Positions 7,516 through 15,175 of a stretch of DNA of 64,000 nucleotides are shown piece after piece. Below the pieces are notes generated by a model that saw only the letters and a program-made list of their open reading frames with translations, was not told the DNA's origin and did no database searches. Position numbers and translations under genes: made by a program. Within the stretch, counting starts at the first letter, position 1. The number at the start of each line of letters is the position of its first letter. This DNA is from Nonomuraea candida (GTDB lineage: Bacteria; Actinomycetota; Actinomycetes; Streptosporangiales; Streptosporangiaceae), in the NCBI RefSeq assembly GCF_000725485.1, contig NZ_JOAG01000054.1, positions 15,497 to 79,496 on the forward strand. Direction: 5' to 3'.

Positions 7516-8196
7516 GTGGCTGACGGGCAGGAGGGGAGCCTGGCCGATCGGGTCGAGGGCGGGCTCCGGCGCGACCTGGGCGACGGCGTGTGGCGGCCGG
7601 GCGAGTTGCTGCCCTCGGAAGGGGAGCTGGCCGCCCGGTTCGAGGTCAGCCGCACCGTCGTGCGCGAGGCCATCTCGCGGTTGCGCGCGGCGGGGCTGGT
7701 CGAGACGCGGAAGGGGCGCGGGTCGTTCGTGCTGGCCCGGCCGGCGGCGCAGGACTTCGGCCACTCCATCGGCACCGTGCGCAGCCTGAGCGACCGCCTC
7801 CACCTGCTCGAACTGCGGCGCGGCATCGAGGTGGAGGCCGCCGCGCTGGCCGCCGCCCGCCGCACGCCGGCCGCGCTGGCCGCGATCGAGGCCGCGCTGC
7901 GCGGGATGGCCACGGTGCGCGGCAGCGCCAGCGACGCGGTGGAGGCCGACTTCGCCTTCCACCGCGCCGTCGCCGTCGCCACCGGAAACCGGTTCTACCT
8001 CGACCTGCTCGACACGCTCGGGGCCGCCGCGATCACCCGTCCGTACGCCGGGTCCGAGCGCGCCCCCGACCACCTGGACCAGGTGCTCGGCGAGCACCAC
8101 AAGATCCTGGACGCGATCCGCGCCTCGGACGCGCTGGGCGCGGCGGCGGCCATGCGCACCCACCTCGACGCCTCCCGCGCCCGCCTGGAGGGCTGA
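7516..8196 (+). CDS. GntR-family regulator, FCD subfamily
   Basis: 226 residues. N-terminal winged helix-turn-helix (LLPSEGELAARFEVSRTVVREAISRLRAAGLVETRKGRGSF region, residues ~33-75), then an all-helical FCD ligand domain with DFAFHRAVA (Asp/His metal ligands), LGEHHKILDAI and a final MRTHLDASRARLE helix. FCD proteins usually sense organic acids. It follows mqo by 77 bp on the same strand, so the likely role is control of mqo through the palindromes at 5881-5913. GTG 7516 has GGGGAGCG upstream. Confidence 0.9.
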   Translation: MADGQEGSLADRVEGGLRRDLGDGVWRPGELLPSEGELAARFEVSRTVVREAISRLRAAGLVETRKGRGSFVLARPAAQDFGHSIGTVRSLSDRLHLLELRRGIEVEAAALAAARRTPAALAAIEAALRGMATVRGSASDAVEADFAFHRAVAVATGNRFYLDLLDTLGAAAITRPYAGSERAPDHLDQVLGEHHKILDAIRASDALGAAAAMRTHLDASRARLEG

Positions 8197-8273
8197 GCGA
8201 CGGCCGGGACGGTCACGAGGAACGGAGCCTCCTGTTACCGGCTCTTGGACAACGCGTCAGTACGGTTGCCGTC

Positions 8274-8498
8274 GTGACCAGGATCAGGCGCAGCATCCAA
8301 TGGCAGGACGACGAGCGGTCCGCGAGGCGACGGCAGGAGGCGATCCAGCGGATCGTCGGCGAAGCGCCACCGCCGCGCCGCGCTCCCGACACCATCACCG
8401 TCACCGTCACCGACACTGACGCCGGGGAGCCGGAGGAGGACGGGCCGCACCCGGCGGAGCCCACCGCCACCCTGCCCGACCCGCGCCCCCGCCCATAG
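8274..8498 (+). CDS. Small hypothetical protein
   Basis: 74 residues: a basic, helical first half (MTRIRRSIQWQDDERSARRR) and a Thr/Val/Asp repeat (TITVTVTDTD) leading to a Pro-rich end. No family is recognised. A TACGGT box ends 7 nt before the GTG, so a leaderless transcript is plausible; no Shine-Dalgarno is present. Codon bias is typical of the window. It could also be non-coding; the only support is the promoter spacing and open frame. Confidence 0.45.
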   Translation: MTRIRRSIQWQDDERSARRRQEAIQRIVGEAPPPRRAPDTITVTVTDTDAGEPEEDGPHPAEPTATLPDPRPRP

Positions 8499-8580
8499 CG
8501 GAGCCCCGGCGGTGGCGGAGCCCCCGGCCGTAGCGGAGCCCCCGCCCGCGGCGGAGCCCTCGGCCGTAGAGAGGAGCCCT
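8497..8580. repeat. Degenerate tandem repeat after the small ORF
   Basis: About four imperfect copies of a 18-24 bp unit built on GCGGAGCCCCCGGCCGTA. They start at the stop of the small gene at 8274-8498. The repeat has no coding role that can be seen. Confidence 0.5.
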
Positions 8581-8687
8581 CGCCTGGCGGCCGTCGTGCC
8601 GTCCCGCTGCGCCGGCCGGATTCCCCGCCCCGAGCGAAGCTCTACGACCTGTAGAGTATGCGCGACATTTCGCGTGAAAGGGGAAGC

Positions 8688-8984
8688 ATGCTGCGCTGGT
8701 TCCGCGTCGTGGCGGTGGCCGAGGCCTGCTCGTGGGCGGGGCTGCTGATCGGGATGTTCTTCAAGTACGTGGCCGCGACCGGTGACCTCGGGGTGAAGGT
8801 GTTCGGGCCGATCCACGGGGCGCTGTTCGTGCTGTACGCGGCCGGCGTGCTGCTCTCGGCCCGCGAGGCCGGCTGGAGCCGGGGCGCGGTGGTGCTGGGC
8901 CTGGCGTGCGCGGTGCCGCCGTTCACCTCGCTGTGGTTCGAACGGCGGATGGCCGCCCGCACCGCAGCCCGGCAGCTCGCCTGA
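8688..8984 (+). CDS. DUF3817 integral membrane protein
   Basis: 98 residues with three hydrophobic segments and the DUF3817 pattern: RVVAVAEACSWAGLLIGMF, then FKYVAATGDLGVKVFGPIHG and an FVLYAAGVLL helix. Family members are small actinobacterial inner-membrane proteins of unknown function. ATG 8688 is chosen because AAAGGGGAA precedes it; an upstream in-frame ATG at 8658 would add ten polar residues. A TAGAGT box lies near 8652. Confidence 0.85.
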   Translation: MLRWFRVVAVAEACSWAGLLIGMFFKYVAATGDLGVKVFGPIHGALFVLYAAGVLLSAREAGWSRGAVVLGLACAVPPFTSLWFERRMAARTAARQLA

Positions 8985-9002
8985 CCCCTCCGGCGGGCCG
9001 GG

Positions 9003-9194
9003 TCAGGCGGGTGGTGGGGGCGGCAGGACGGCGACCGAGCACGGCGCGTGGTGTAACACCGCGTGGCCGACCGAGCCCAGCACCAGGCCGGCGAGGTCGC
9101 CGCGGCCCCTCGACCCGATGACCAGCAGGTCGGCGTGTTCGGCCGCGCGCAGCAGCACCTCGGCCGGGTGGCCGTGGACCACCTCGGCGGCCAC
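9003..9194 (-). pseudogene. Universal stress protein (UspA) C-terminal remnant
   Basis: 63 residues matching only the C-terminal half of a UspA domain: HPAEVLLRAAEHADLLVIGS, then RGRGDLAGLVLGSVGHAVLHH and PCSVAVL, which is the ATP-binding G-2x-G-9x-G(S/T) end of the fold. The N-terminal half (~75 residues) is missing; upstream the sequence switches to a plus-strand coding relic at about 9195-9209. Usual USP domains have 140-150 residues, so the fragment should not fold. Confidence 0.7.
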
Positions 9195-9208
9195 CCGGCC
9201 GGCCCGTC

Positions 9209-9485
9209 GTGGGCGAGCGGCTCACCCCCACGCTCAAGGGCACGGCCACCGGTCTGGCCGTCTCGCCGGAGGGCCGCATCGCGTACGGACGGTCGACCGG
9301 TGCGGGCGACTTCGTGGGCACCCTGGAGCGCGAGTGGCCCGCAGCCCGCCCCGTCACCGGACCTCCCGCAGCCCGGCACCCCCGCGAACACCCCGGAGCA
9401 GGGCACTTCGGCGGACCTCCCGCAGCCCGGCACCCCGGCGAGCACCTCACACGACGACACCGTGACGAATGTAGCGGCCTGGTGA
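9209..9485 (+). pseudogene. Plus-strand coding relic facing the UspA remnant
   Basis: Codon bias is strongly coding-like from GTG 9209 for about 45 codons (GERLTPTLKGTATGLAVSPE...), after which the bias moves to another frame reading SPDLPQPGTPANTPEQGTSA and ending in TVTNVAAW at 9485. This looks like the C-terminal part of a larger protein with a frameshift near 9340. The family is not recognised. Two copies of a DLPQPGTP-type unit lie in the second part. Confidence 0.35.
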
Positions 9486-9566
9486 CCGACCGCCCCCGCA
9501 GACACCCCGTGCAGAGGCCGGGTGGCCTGCCCGCCGGCCTGCCGGCGCCGGCCGTGGGCGGGGCTG

Positions 9567-10226
9567 TCACACGCTGCGCAGGACCGAGACCACGATGCCC
9601 AGCACCACGGCGGTGTCGCCGTCGATGACGTCGTAGGCCGGGTTGCGGGGTTCGAGGTACACGTGGCCGTCGCGCCGCCGGTAGACCTTGACCGTGGCCT
9701 CCCCGTCGATCATGGCGGCGACGATCTGGCCGGAGTGGGCCTCGGGCTGCTGGCGTACCACGACGATGTCGCCGTCGCAGATCGCCGCGTCGATCATCGA
9801 GTCGCCGCGTACGCGCAGCCCGAACACGGTGCCGCGCCCGGTCAGGTCGCGGGGCAGGGTCAGCGTGTCGTCCAGGTGCTCGTCGGCCGTGATGGGGACG
9901 CCCGCCGCGATGTCCCCCACCACCGGCACGCTCACCAGGTCACCGGCCGGGCGCGGCGCCGCGGCCCGCAGGAACAGCCGCACGTCGATCGGCCGCGTCA
10001 CCGTCGCGCCCCGCTGCAGGAAGCCCTGCTCCTCCAGGCTTCTCAGGTGTTTCGACACCGACGAGGTCGATCGCAGCCCGACCGCGTGAGCGATCTCCCG
10101 GGTGCTCGGAGGGTACCCGTATCTCACCACGTGGTCACGGATGGCGGCCAGGATGCGCTGCCGGCGCGGCGGCAGCGCGGAGAAGTCCAGGTACTCGAAC
10201 GCGTCGGGATCATCGTAGACGGTCAC
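9567..10226 (-). CDS. LexA-family autoproteolytic repressor (paralogue)
   Basis: 219 residues. N-terminal LexA winged helix (RRQRILAAIRDHVVRYGYPP then STREIAHAVGLRSTSSVSKH) and C-terminal S24 peptidase domain. Cleavage site Ala-Gly in VVGDIAAGVP, catalytic Ser in GDSMIDAAICDGD and Lys in DGEATVKVY are all present, so RecA-stimulated self-cleavage is possible. The N-terminus and the DIAAGVPITADEHLDDTLTL segment look less like housekeeping actinobacterial LexA, so this is probably a second copy. GTG 10226 is chosen: a TACCAT box ends 7 nt upstream, giving a leaderless mRNA; no Shine-Dalgarno is seen. No GAAC-N4-GTTC SOS box was found nearby. Confidence 0.82.
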   Translation of the reverse strand: MTVYDDPDAFEYLDFSALPPRRQRILAAIRDHVVRYGYPPSTREIAHAVGLRSTSSVSKHLRSLEEQGFLQRGATVTRPIDVRLFLRAAAPRPAGDLVSVPVVGDIAAGVPITADEHLDDTLTLPRDLTGRGTVFGLRVRGDSMIDAAICDGDIVVVRQQPEAHSGQIVAAMIDGEATVKVYRRRDGHVYLEPRNPAYDVIDGDTAVVLGIVVSVLRSV

Positions 10227-10374
10227 CACCGAAATGGTAGACGCCACGGCGCTCACGACGCCGGTCGGCAACGCGCCGACGCGTTCTGGACGTACTGGGC
10301 AGGGGCCCGGACAGGCTGGGCGGAGGCCGTCAGGCTGGGCGAAGGCCCCGTCAGGGTGAACGGGGCCCGTCAGG

Positions 10375-10403
10375 CTGAACGGGCGGGCGCCCCGCCCGTT
10401 CAG
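10375..10403. terminator. Strong stem-loop terminator between lexA-like and LVIVD genes
   Basis: A perfect 13-bp stem (CTGAACGGGCGGG / CCCGCCCGTTCAG) with a 3-nt loop lies about 45 bp beyond the stop of the LVIVD gene on the minus strand. A weaker run of GTCAGG-type repeats sits just to its left. Confidence 0.75.
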
Positions 10404-10446
10404 GCGGTGCGATCCCCGGAGGGGGAGCGGCCCTCGCGGGCCGCCG

Positions 10447-12252
10447 CTACCTCAGCGCCCTGGACAGGTCCTTGAGCGATCCGGCCAGCGTGGCCTGGGC
10501 CGGGTCGGAGGACCTGAGCAGCCGCGCGGCGGCGCGCAGCTCGACCGCCGCGATCCGCTCCAGCCCGCGACCGGCCAGCCGCTCGGCCGAGTCGATGAGC
10601 CTGTCCACCGCGACGGCGACGTGCCGGTGCATCGTGCCGGCCCGCTCCGCCTGCACCTGGTGCGCCCGGACCAGCTCGAAGCTGGGCCGGTGCTCCACCT
10701 GCGGCTGGTGCTGGGGGTTGAACACGTCATACCTGACCTTGGCCGCGGCGGCGATCTCCTCCTTGGCGAGGTCCGCGGTCGGGGTCAGCTCGAAGACGTC
10801 CAGGCCGCGGGCGATCTCGGAGCCGTAGACGTGCCCGTTGTAGTAGTACGCGGACCAGATGCCGCCGGTGAACAGCTGGGTGGCGCTGATCGGGCCGCGG
10901 TCGAAGAAGGCGATCTCCTTGGGGTTGCGCGAGTCGGTGAAGTCGACCGCCGAGACGCCGCCCTGGTACCAGCCCTGGACCATGATGTCGCGCCCCGGCA
11001 CCGGGATCAGCGACCCGTTGTGCGCGACGCAGTTCTCGGTGGTGGTCTGCACGGCGGGCATCTTGTAGTAGCTGCGGAACTCCATCTTGCCGTCGACGAT
11101 GTCGAAGATGGCGTTCGCGCCCCACGACAGCTCGTCGGTCTCCCGGCAGCGGGCGCCGGTGCCGCCGCCCCACTCGTCGGTGAAGACGACCTTCTTGCCG
11201 TCGTTGCTCAGGGTCGCCGAGTGCCAGTAGGCGAAGTTGGGGTCGGAGACCTCGTCCAGCCGGACCGGATTGGCCGGGTCGGTGGTGTCGAGCAGGATGC
11301 CGTTGCCCGCGCAGGCGCCGGCGGCCAGGTTGAGCGCCGGGAACGCGGTGATGTCGTGGCAGGCGCTGGTGACCGGCTGCGGGCCCCAGGGTCCGCCGGA
11401 CGGGTGCGTCGGCGCGGGCGGCGTGTTCTGCAGGCCGTTGATCGCGCCGGTCGCCGGGTCGGCGAACACGCGGGGCTGGCTGACGACCGCCGCGTCCTGC
11501 GGGGCGGCCAGCGGGACCTTGATGACCTCGATCCGCCACAGGGCGGTGTTGACGTCGGTCGCCGGGGCGTTCACGCAGCCGGCCAGCTCGTCGCCGGAGC
11601 GCACGCCGGCGGTGCCGGAGACGTAGACGTAGACGTTGCGCCGGTCCTTCTTGCTGGTCACCACGCTGTGCGTGTGCGAGCCGCGGCAGGTCTGCACGGC
11701 GGCGACCTGGACGGGCCGGGAGATGTCGCTGATGTCGAAGATCCGGACGCCGCGGAAGCGCTCGGGGTTCACCGGGCCGGGCGCGCCCTGGGTGCCGCAG
11801 TCGAGGCGGCCCCGGGTCTCCTCGACCGACATGAACAGCAGGTTGCGGTAGACCGACATGTCTCCCTGGCCGCCGGGGCAGACCACGGAGGTCTTCAGCG
11901 CCGGCTGGGACGGCTTGGAGATGTCGTAGATGTTGAAACCGTGGAAGTTCCCGACGAACGCGTACTTGCCGGAGAACGCGAGGTCGGAGTTGGCCAGGGC
12001 CAGGTTGCCCGGGTTGTCGGCCTGGTAGAAGCCTTCCGGCCGGTCCTGGTGGCCCACGAGCTTGAGCCCGCTGGCGGCCTGCTGGGCGTCCAGCCATCCG
12101 GCGCCCAGTCCCACCCGTGGGTCCGCCTGTGACGGAGCCGGCTCGGCCGACACCGCGGCGGTGGGTGACAATCCGGCTAAGAGCACCCCCGCTGCGATGA
12201 CCGCCAGGCCGCGTAACCCGGCACGACGTCGTGCCCTGCTGAACTTTCGCAT
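10447..12252 (-). CDS. Secreted LVIVD-repeat beta-propeller protein
   Basis: 601 residues. Signal peptide (LAVIAAGVLLAGLSPTAAVS), then a long region of LVIVD/beta-propeller type repeats (KYAFVGNFHGFNIYDISKPS, GVRIFDISDISRP, AVDFTDSRNPKEIAFF). The last ~100 residues form a helical Arg/Ala-rich extension (AAKVRYDVF onward). Such proteins are secreted and of unknown function. ATG 12252 is chosen because AGGAGGGG precedes it and the signal peptide follows; the upstream in-frame codons lack one. It is divergent from a DUF305 lipoprotein, and the two may share a control region (12253-12456), which holds a TAATGT box for this gene. Confidence 0.85.
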   Translation of the reverse strand: MRKFSRARRRAGLRGLAVIAAGVLLAGLSPTAAVSAEPAPSQADPRVGLGAGWLDAQQAASGLKLVGHQDRPEGFYQADNPGNLALANSDLAFSGKYAFVGNFHGFNIYDISKPSQPALKTSVVCPGGQGDMSVYRNLLFMSVEETRGRLDCGTQGAPGPVNPERFRGVRIFDISDISRPVQVAAVQTCRGSHTHSVVTSKKDRRNVYVYVSGTAGVRSGDELAGCVNAPATDVNTALWRIEVIKVPLAAPQDAAVVSQPRVFADPATGAINGLQNTPPAPTHPSGGPWGPQPVTSACHDITAFPALNLAAGACAGNGILLDTTDPANPVRLDEVSDPNFAYWHSATLSNDGKKVVFTDEWGGGTGARCRETDELSWGANAIFDIVDGKMEFRSYYKMPAVQTTTENCVAHNGSLIPVPGRDIMVQGWYQGGVSAVDFTDSRNPKEIAFFDRGPISATQLFTGGIWSAYYYNGHVYGSEIARGLDVFELTPTADLAKEEIAAAAKVRYDVFNPQHQPQVEHRPSFELVRAHQVQAERAGTMHRHVAVAVDRLIDSAERLAGRGLERIAAVELRAAARLLRSSDPAQATLAGSLKDLSRALR

Positions 12253-12456
12253 GGGCCGCACCCCTCCTCTTCTGGTGTTCCGGCGTGACCCGAAGCGCCG
12301 TGCCGCAGCCCGGTACGGCCCTGGATGTCCAGCCGGGGCCGTCACTAGTCGGCACGACGGTTATGGGGGACATTAAAGTAATTGCGTGGACTGTGCTATA
12401 TCTCGTCCTGTTTTCCGGGTAGGTCCGATACGTCGCGTGTGAAGCGAGCGCCCGCC

Positions 12457-13113
12457 ATGATCTCCTCACGCCTCCTCGTCCCTTCGTTCCTGATCGTGGC
12501 CGCCGCGCTCAGCGGGTGCACGGCCGACCAGTCCCGGGCGACGACCGTCGTACAGCCGGGGCGGCCCGGCGAGAGCGGCCGGGTGGTGCCGCTGGACGAG
12601 ATCCAGCAGCCCGACACCGGCTACACCGAGGCGGACGTGCGGTTCATGCAGGGGATGATCCGCCACCACGCCCAGGCGCTGGAGATGACCGGCCTGGTCG
12701 CCGGGCGTACGCAGAGCACGAACCTGCCGCGGCTGGCCAAGCGCATCGAGGTCTCCCAGCGGGACGAGATCGATCTGATGGCGCGCTGGCTCAGCAAGCG
12801 CATGGAGCAGGTGCCCAGCGTGGACTCCGGCGGCGGGCACGGGAGCGGTCACGGGAGCGGGGGCGGCGGGCTCATGCCGGGCATGCTCACCGAGGCCCAG
12901 CTCGCCGAGCTCAGGGCGGCCAAGGGCGAGCGGTTCGACCGGCTCTTCTACCAGTACATGATCCAGCACCACACGGGCGCGCTGACGATGGTGGAGCGCC
13001 TGTACGCCGAGCGGGGCGGCCTGGAGCCGGAGATCGACCAGTTCGCCACCCACGTCGACTCCGACCAGCGCATCGAGATCGCCCGCATGCAGCAGCTCCT
13101 CACCCGCCTCTGA
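12457..13113 (+). CDS. DUF305 lipoprotein
   Basis: 218 residues. Lipoprotein signal with lipobox LSGC near residue 20, then a DUF305 four-helix ferritin-like fold with duplicated motifs FMQGMIRHHAQALEM and YMIQHHTGALTM. These His/Met pairs suggest metal (often copper) binding; this is family-level knowledge. A His/Gly loop (GGGHGSGHGSGGGG) joins the halves. ATG 12457 starts the signal peptide; an in-frame GTG at 12439 is possible. Divergent from the LVIVD gene. Confidence 0.88.
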   Translation: MISSRLLVPSFLIVAAALSGCTADQSRATTVVQPGRPGESGRVVPLDEIQQPDTGYTEADVRFMQGMIRHHAQALEMTGLVAGRTQSTNLPRLAKRIEVSQRDEIDLMARWLSKRMEQVPSVDSGGGHGSGHGSGGGGLMPGMLTEAQLAELRAAKGERFDRLFYQYMIQHHTGALTMVERLYAERGGLEPEIDQFATHVDSDQRIEIARMQQLLTRL

Positions 13114-13327
13114 CAGTGACGATGGCTCCGGTGCTCCGGCCCCGGCGCGCGGTCGTGCGCGTTCCCTCGTGACGGCAGTGGGGGTCGCCTCGTAGGATTC
13201 CCGTGTCTCCGAGTGCGTCCCGCGACACGTCTTCCTCCACTGGAGCGTTCATGCCAGGACCCAGGCGCCACCCGTGTGATCTCCCGTCCTCACCCCTCCC
13301 CCTCCCGACGCCCGGGGAAGGCGACTC

Positions 13328-14599
13328 GTGACGGCGCGCCCGCCGCGCGGAGCCGGCTCCCCCCGCGTGCTCATCGCGGGCGCCGGCATCGCCGGGCTGA
13401 CCGCGGCCCTGAGCCTGCACGCCGCCGGCATCACCGACGTGACCGTGCACGAGGCGGCGGCGGAGCTGCACCCGCTCGGCGTCGGCATCAACATCCTCCC
13501 GCACGCCATCCGGGAGCTGATCGAGCTGGGCCTGGGCGACCGGCTGGCCGCGATCGGCGTGGCGACCGCCGACCTGACCTTCCTCACCCCGCGCGGGCAG
13601 CGCATCTGGTCCGAGCCGCGCGGCCTGGCCGCCGGCTACCGGTGGCCCCAGTACTCGATCCACCGGGGCCGGTTGCAGATGATGCTGCTGGAGGCGGTAC
13701 GCGAGCGCCTCGGCCCCGGAGCGGTCGTGCTGGGCTCCCCCGTCACGGGCCTAGACCACGACGCCGACCTGCTCATCGGCGCCGACGGCATCCGGTCCGC
13801 CGTCCGCCGGGCGCTGTTCCCCGGCGAGGGCGAGCCGCTGCCCGGCGGTGACGTGTTGTGGCGCGGCACGACGTACACCAAGCCGTTCATGACCGGCAGG
13901 TCCATGCTCATGGTCGGCGACAGCACCCAGAAGCTCGTCATCTACCCCATCGCGCCGCCCTCCGGCGACGGCGTCCAGCTCGTCAACTGGGCCGTCCAGC
14001 GGCGGGCGGACGTCGAGGGCGTGACCACGGGCGACTGGAACCGGCCCGTCGACGTGGCGAAGGTCCTCCCCCACGTGCGGGGCTGGCACTGCGACGAGCT
14101 GGACCTGCCCGCGCTCGTCGCGTCGGCGGAGCAGGTGCTCGAATACCCGCTCGTCGATCGTGACCCCTTGCCGCGCTGGTCGACGGAGACGGTGACGCTG
14201 ATGGGCGACGCGGCGCACCCGATGTATCCGACGGGCTCCAACGGCGGCACCCAGGCGATCATCGACGCCCGCGTCCTGGCCTACGCGCTGGCGAACGGTC
14301 TCGGCCTGGAGTTCTACGAGGAGCAGCGGCGACCGCTGACGAACAACGTGGTGCTGGCCAACCGCGGCGACGGGCCCGAGGTCATCCTGCGGCTGACGCA
14401 CGAGCGCGCCCCCGGCGGTTTCGCCGACATCGAGGACGTCATGCCGCTGGCCGAGCGCGAGGAGATCGCGCTGCGGTACAAGAAGCTGGCCGGGTTCGAG
14501 CCCGCCACGCTCAACGCGCGCCGGAGCTGGTCGGTGGGCCCGCGGACGCCGGCGGACGCCTCAACGCCCCGGGACGGCGGGAGGGCCCTCTCCCCCTGA
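13328..14599 (+). CDS. FAD-dependent monooxygenase (PhzS-like)
   Basis: 423 residues of the group A flavin hydroxylase fold. Dinucleotide motif LIAGAGIAGLTAAL at the N-terminus, DLLIGADGIRSAVRR (DG motif) and LMGDAAHPMYPTGSNGG (GD motif) are intact. The TGSNGGTQAIIDAR ending of the GD motif resembles PhzS-type flavin oxidoreductases. Between VLGSPVTGLDHDAD and LLIGADG the usual loop is about 20 residues shorter than normal, which could be a natural variant or an in-frame deletion. Substrate unknown. The GTG at 13328 is the first start giving a normal N-terminus. Confidence 0.83.
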   Translation: MTARPPRGAGSPRVLIAGAGIAGLTAALSLHAAGITDVTVHEAAAELHPLGVGINILPHAIRELIELGLGDRLAAIGVATADLTFLTPRGQRIWSEPRGLAAGYRWPQYSIHRGRLQMMLLEAVRERLGPGAVVLGSPVTGLDHDADLLIGADGIRSAVRRALFPGEGEPLPGGDVLWRGTTYTKPFMTGRSMLMVGDSTQKLVIYPIAPPSGDGVQLVNWAVQRRADVEGVTTGDWNRPVDVAKVLPHVRGWHCDELDLPALVASAEQVLEYPLVDRDPLPRWSTETVTLMGDAAHPMYPTGSNGGTQAIIDARVLAYALANGLGLEFYEEQRRPLTNNVVLANRGDGPEVILRLTHERAPGGFADIEDVMPLAEREEIALRYKKLAGFEPATLNARRSWSVGPRTPADASTPRDGGRALSP

Positions 14600-14665
14600 G
14601 ACGGCGGGGGCGCCCACCCGCTTCCGGGCGCCCGCCAAAAAATCTTGAGAAGATTTCGCGGCGTG

Positions 14666-14689
14666 TGTCGAATGGCCGTCTTCCCGTTC
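14666..14689 (+). promoter_or_regulatory. Candidate ECF42 promoter before the YCII/DGPF gene
   Basis: TGTCGA at 14666-14671 equals the -35 element reported for ECF42 sigma factors. CGTTC follows at 14685-14689. The spacing (13 bp) is shorter than expected and the -10 is uncertain, but the element sits in front of the DGPF gene linked to the ECF42 gene downstream, as expected for autoregulation. Confidence 0.4.
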
Positions 14690-14741
14690 GCAGCGTAGGC
14701 GAGAGGGCCGGAGGAACCGGCGTCACCCTGAGGAGAACAGC

Positions 14742-15116
14742 ATGCGTTACCTGGTCACCCTGAAGGTCACCGTCCAGCCCGAGGGTCCGCCGCCGGCGGA
14801 CCTCATGGAGGCCATCGTCAAGCTCGGGCAGCAGGCCACCGAGTCCGGCGCCCTGCTCGACCAGAGCGGCCTGGCGCCCAGCGCGGAAGGGGCCAGGGTC
14901 GAGGTGTCCGGCGGGCGGCTGGCCGTCACCGACGGGCCGTTCGCCGAGGCCAAGGAGCTGATCAGCTACGCGATCTACGAGGTCAGGAGCAAGGAGGAGG
15001 CGGTGGAATGGGCCTCCCGGTTCGTCCGGCTGCACCGTGACCTGTGGCCCGGCTGGGAGGGCGAGGCCGACGTGCTGCGCCTGTTCGCCCCCGAGGACTT
15101 CGCCCCGCCCGCCTGA
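14742..15116 (+). CDS. YCII-related (DGPF domain) protein
   Basis: 124 residues. The DGPF motif is present in LAVTDGPFAEAKELI, with the N-terminal MRYLVTLKVTV strand and a typical W-ASRF helix. YCII/DGPF proteins are small ferredoxin-like folds with a His/Asp active-site candidate; their role is unknown, but they are the hallmark neighbours and targets of ECF42 sigma factors. AGGAGA lies 6 nt before the ATG. It is followed by the ECF42 gene after a 30-bp palindrome. Confidence 0.92.
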   Translation: MRYLVTLKVTVQPEGPPPADLMEAIVKLGQQATESGALLDQSGLAPSAEGARVEVSGGRLAVTDGPFAEAKELISYAIYEVRSKEEAVEWASRFVRLHRDLWPGWEGEADVLRLFAPEDFAPPA

Positions 15117-15128
15117 TTCCGTTCCCCG

Positions 15129-15158
15129 TCCGGCCGCGCGACGCGTCGCGCGGCCGGA
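15129..15158 (+). terminator. Perfect 30-bp palindrome between DGPF and ECF42 genes
   Basis: Fifteen-base arms (TCCGGCCGCGCGACG and its exact complement) form a hairpin directly after the DGPF stop, followed by a short T-rich stretch. It could terminate or attenuate transcription, letting less of the DGPF mRNA reach the sigma gene. A TATTCA box right after it (15164-15169) may be an independent promoter for the sigma gene. Confidence 0.6.
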
Positions 15159-15175
15159 TGTTGTATTCAGGACGC

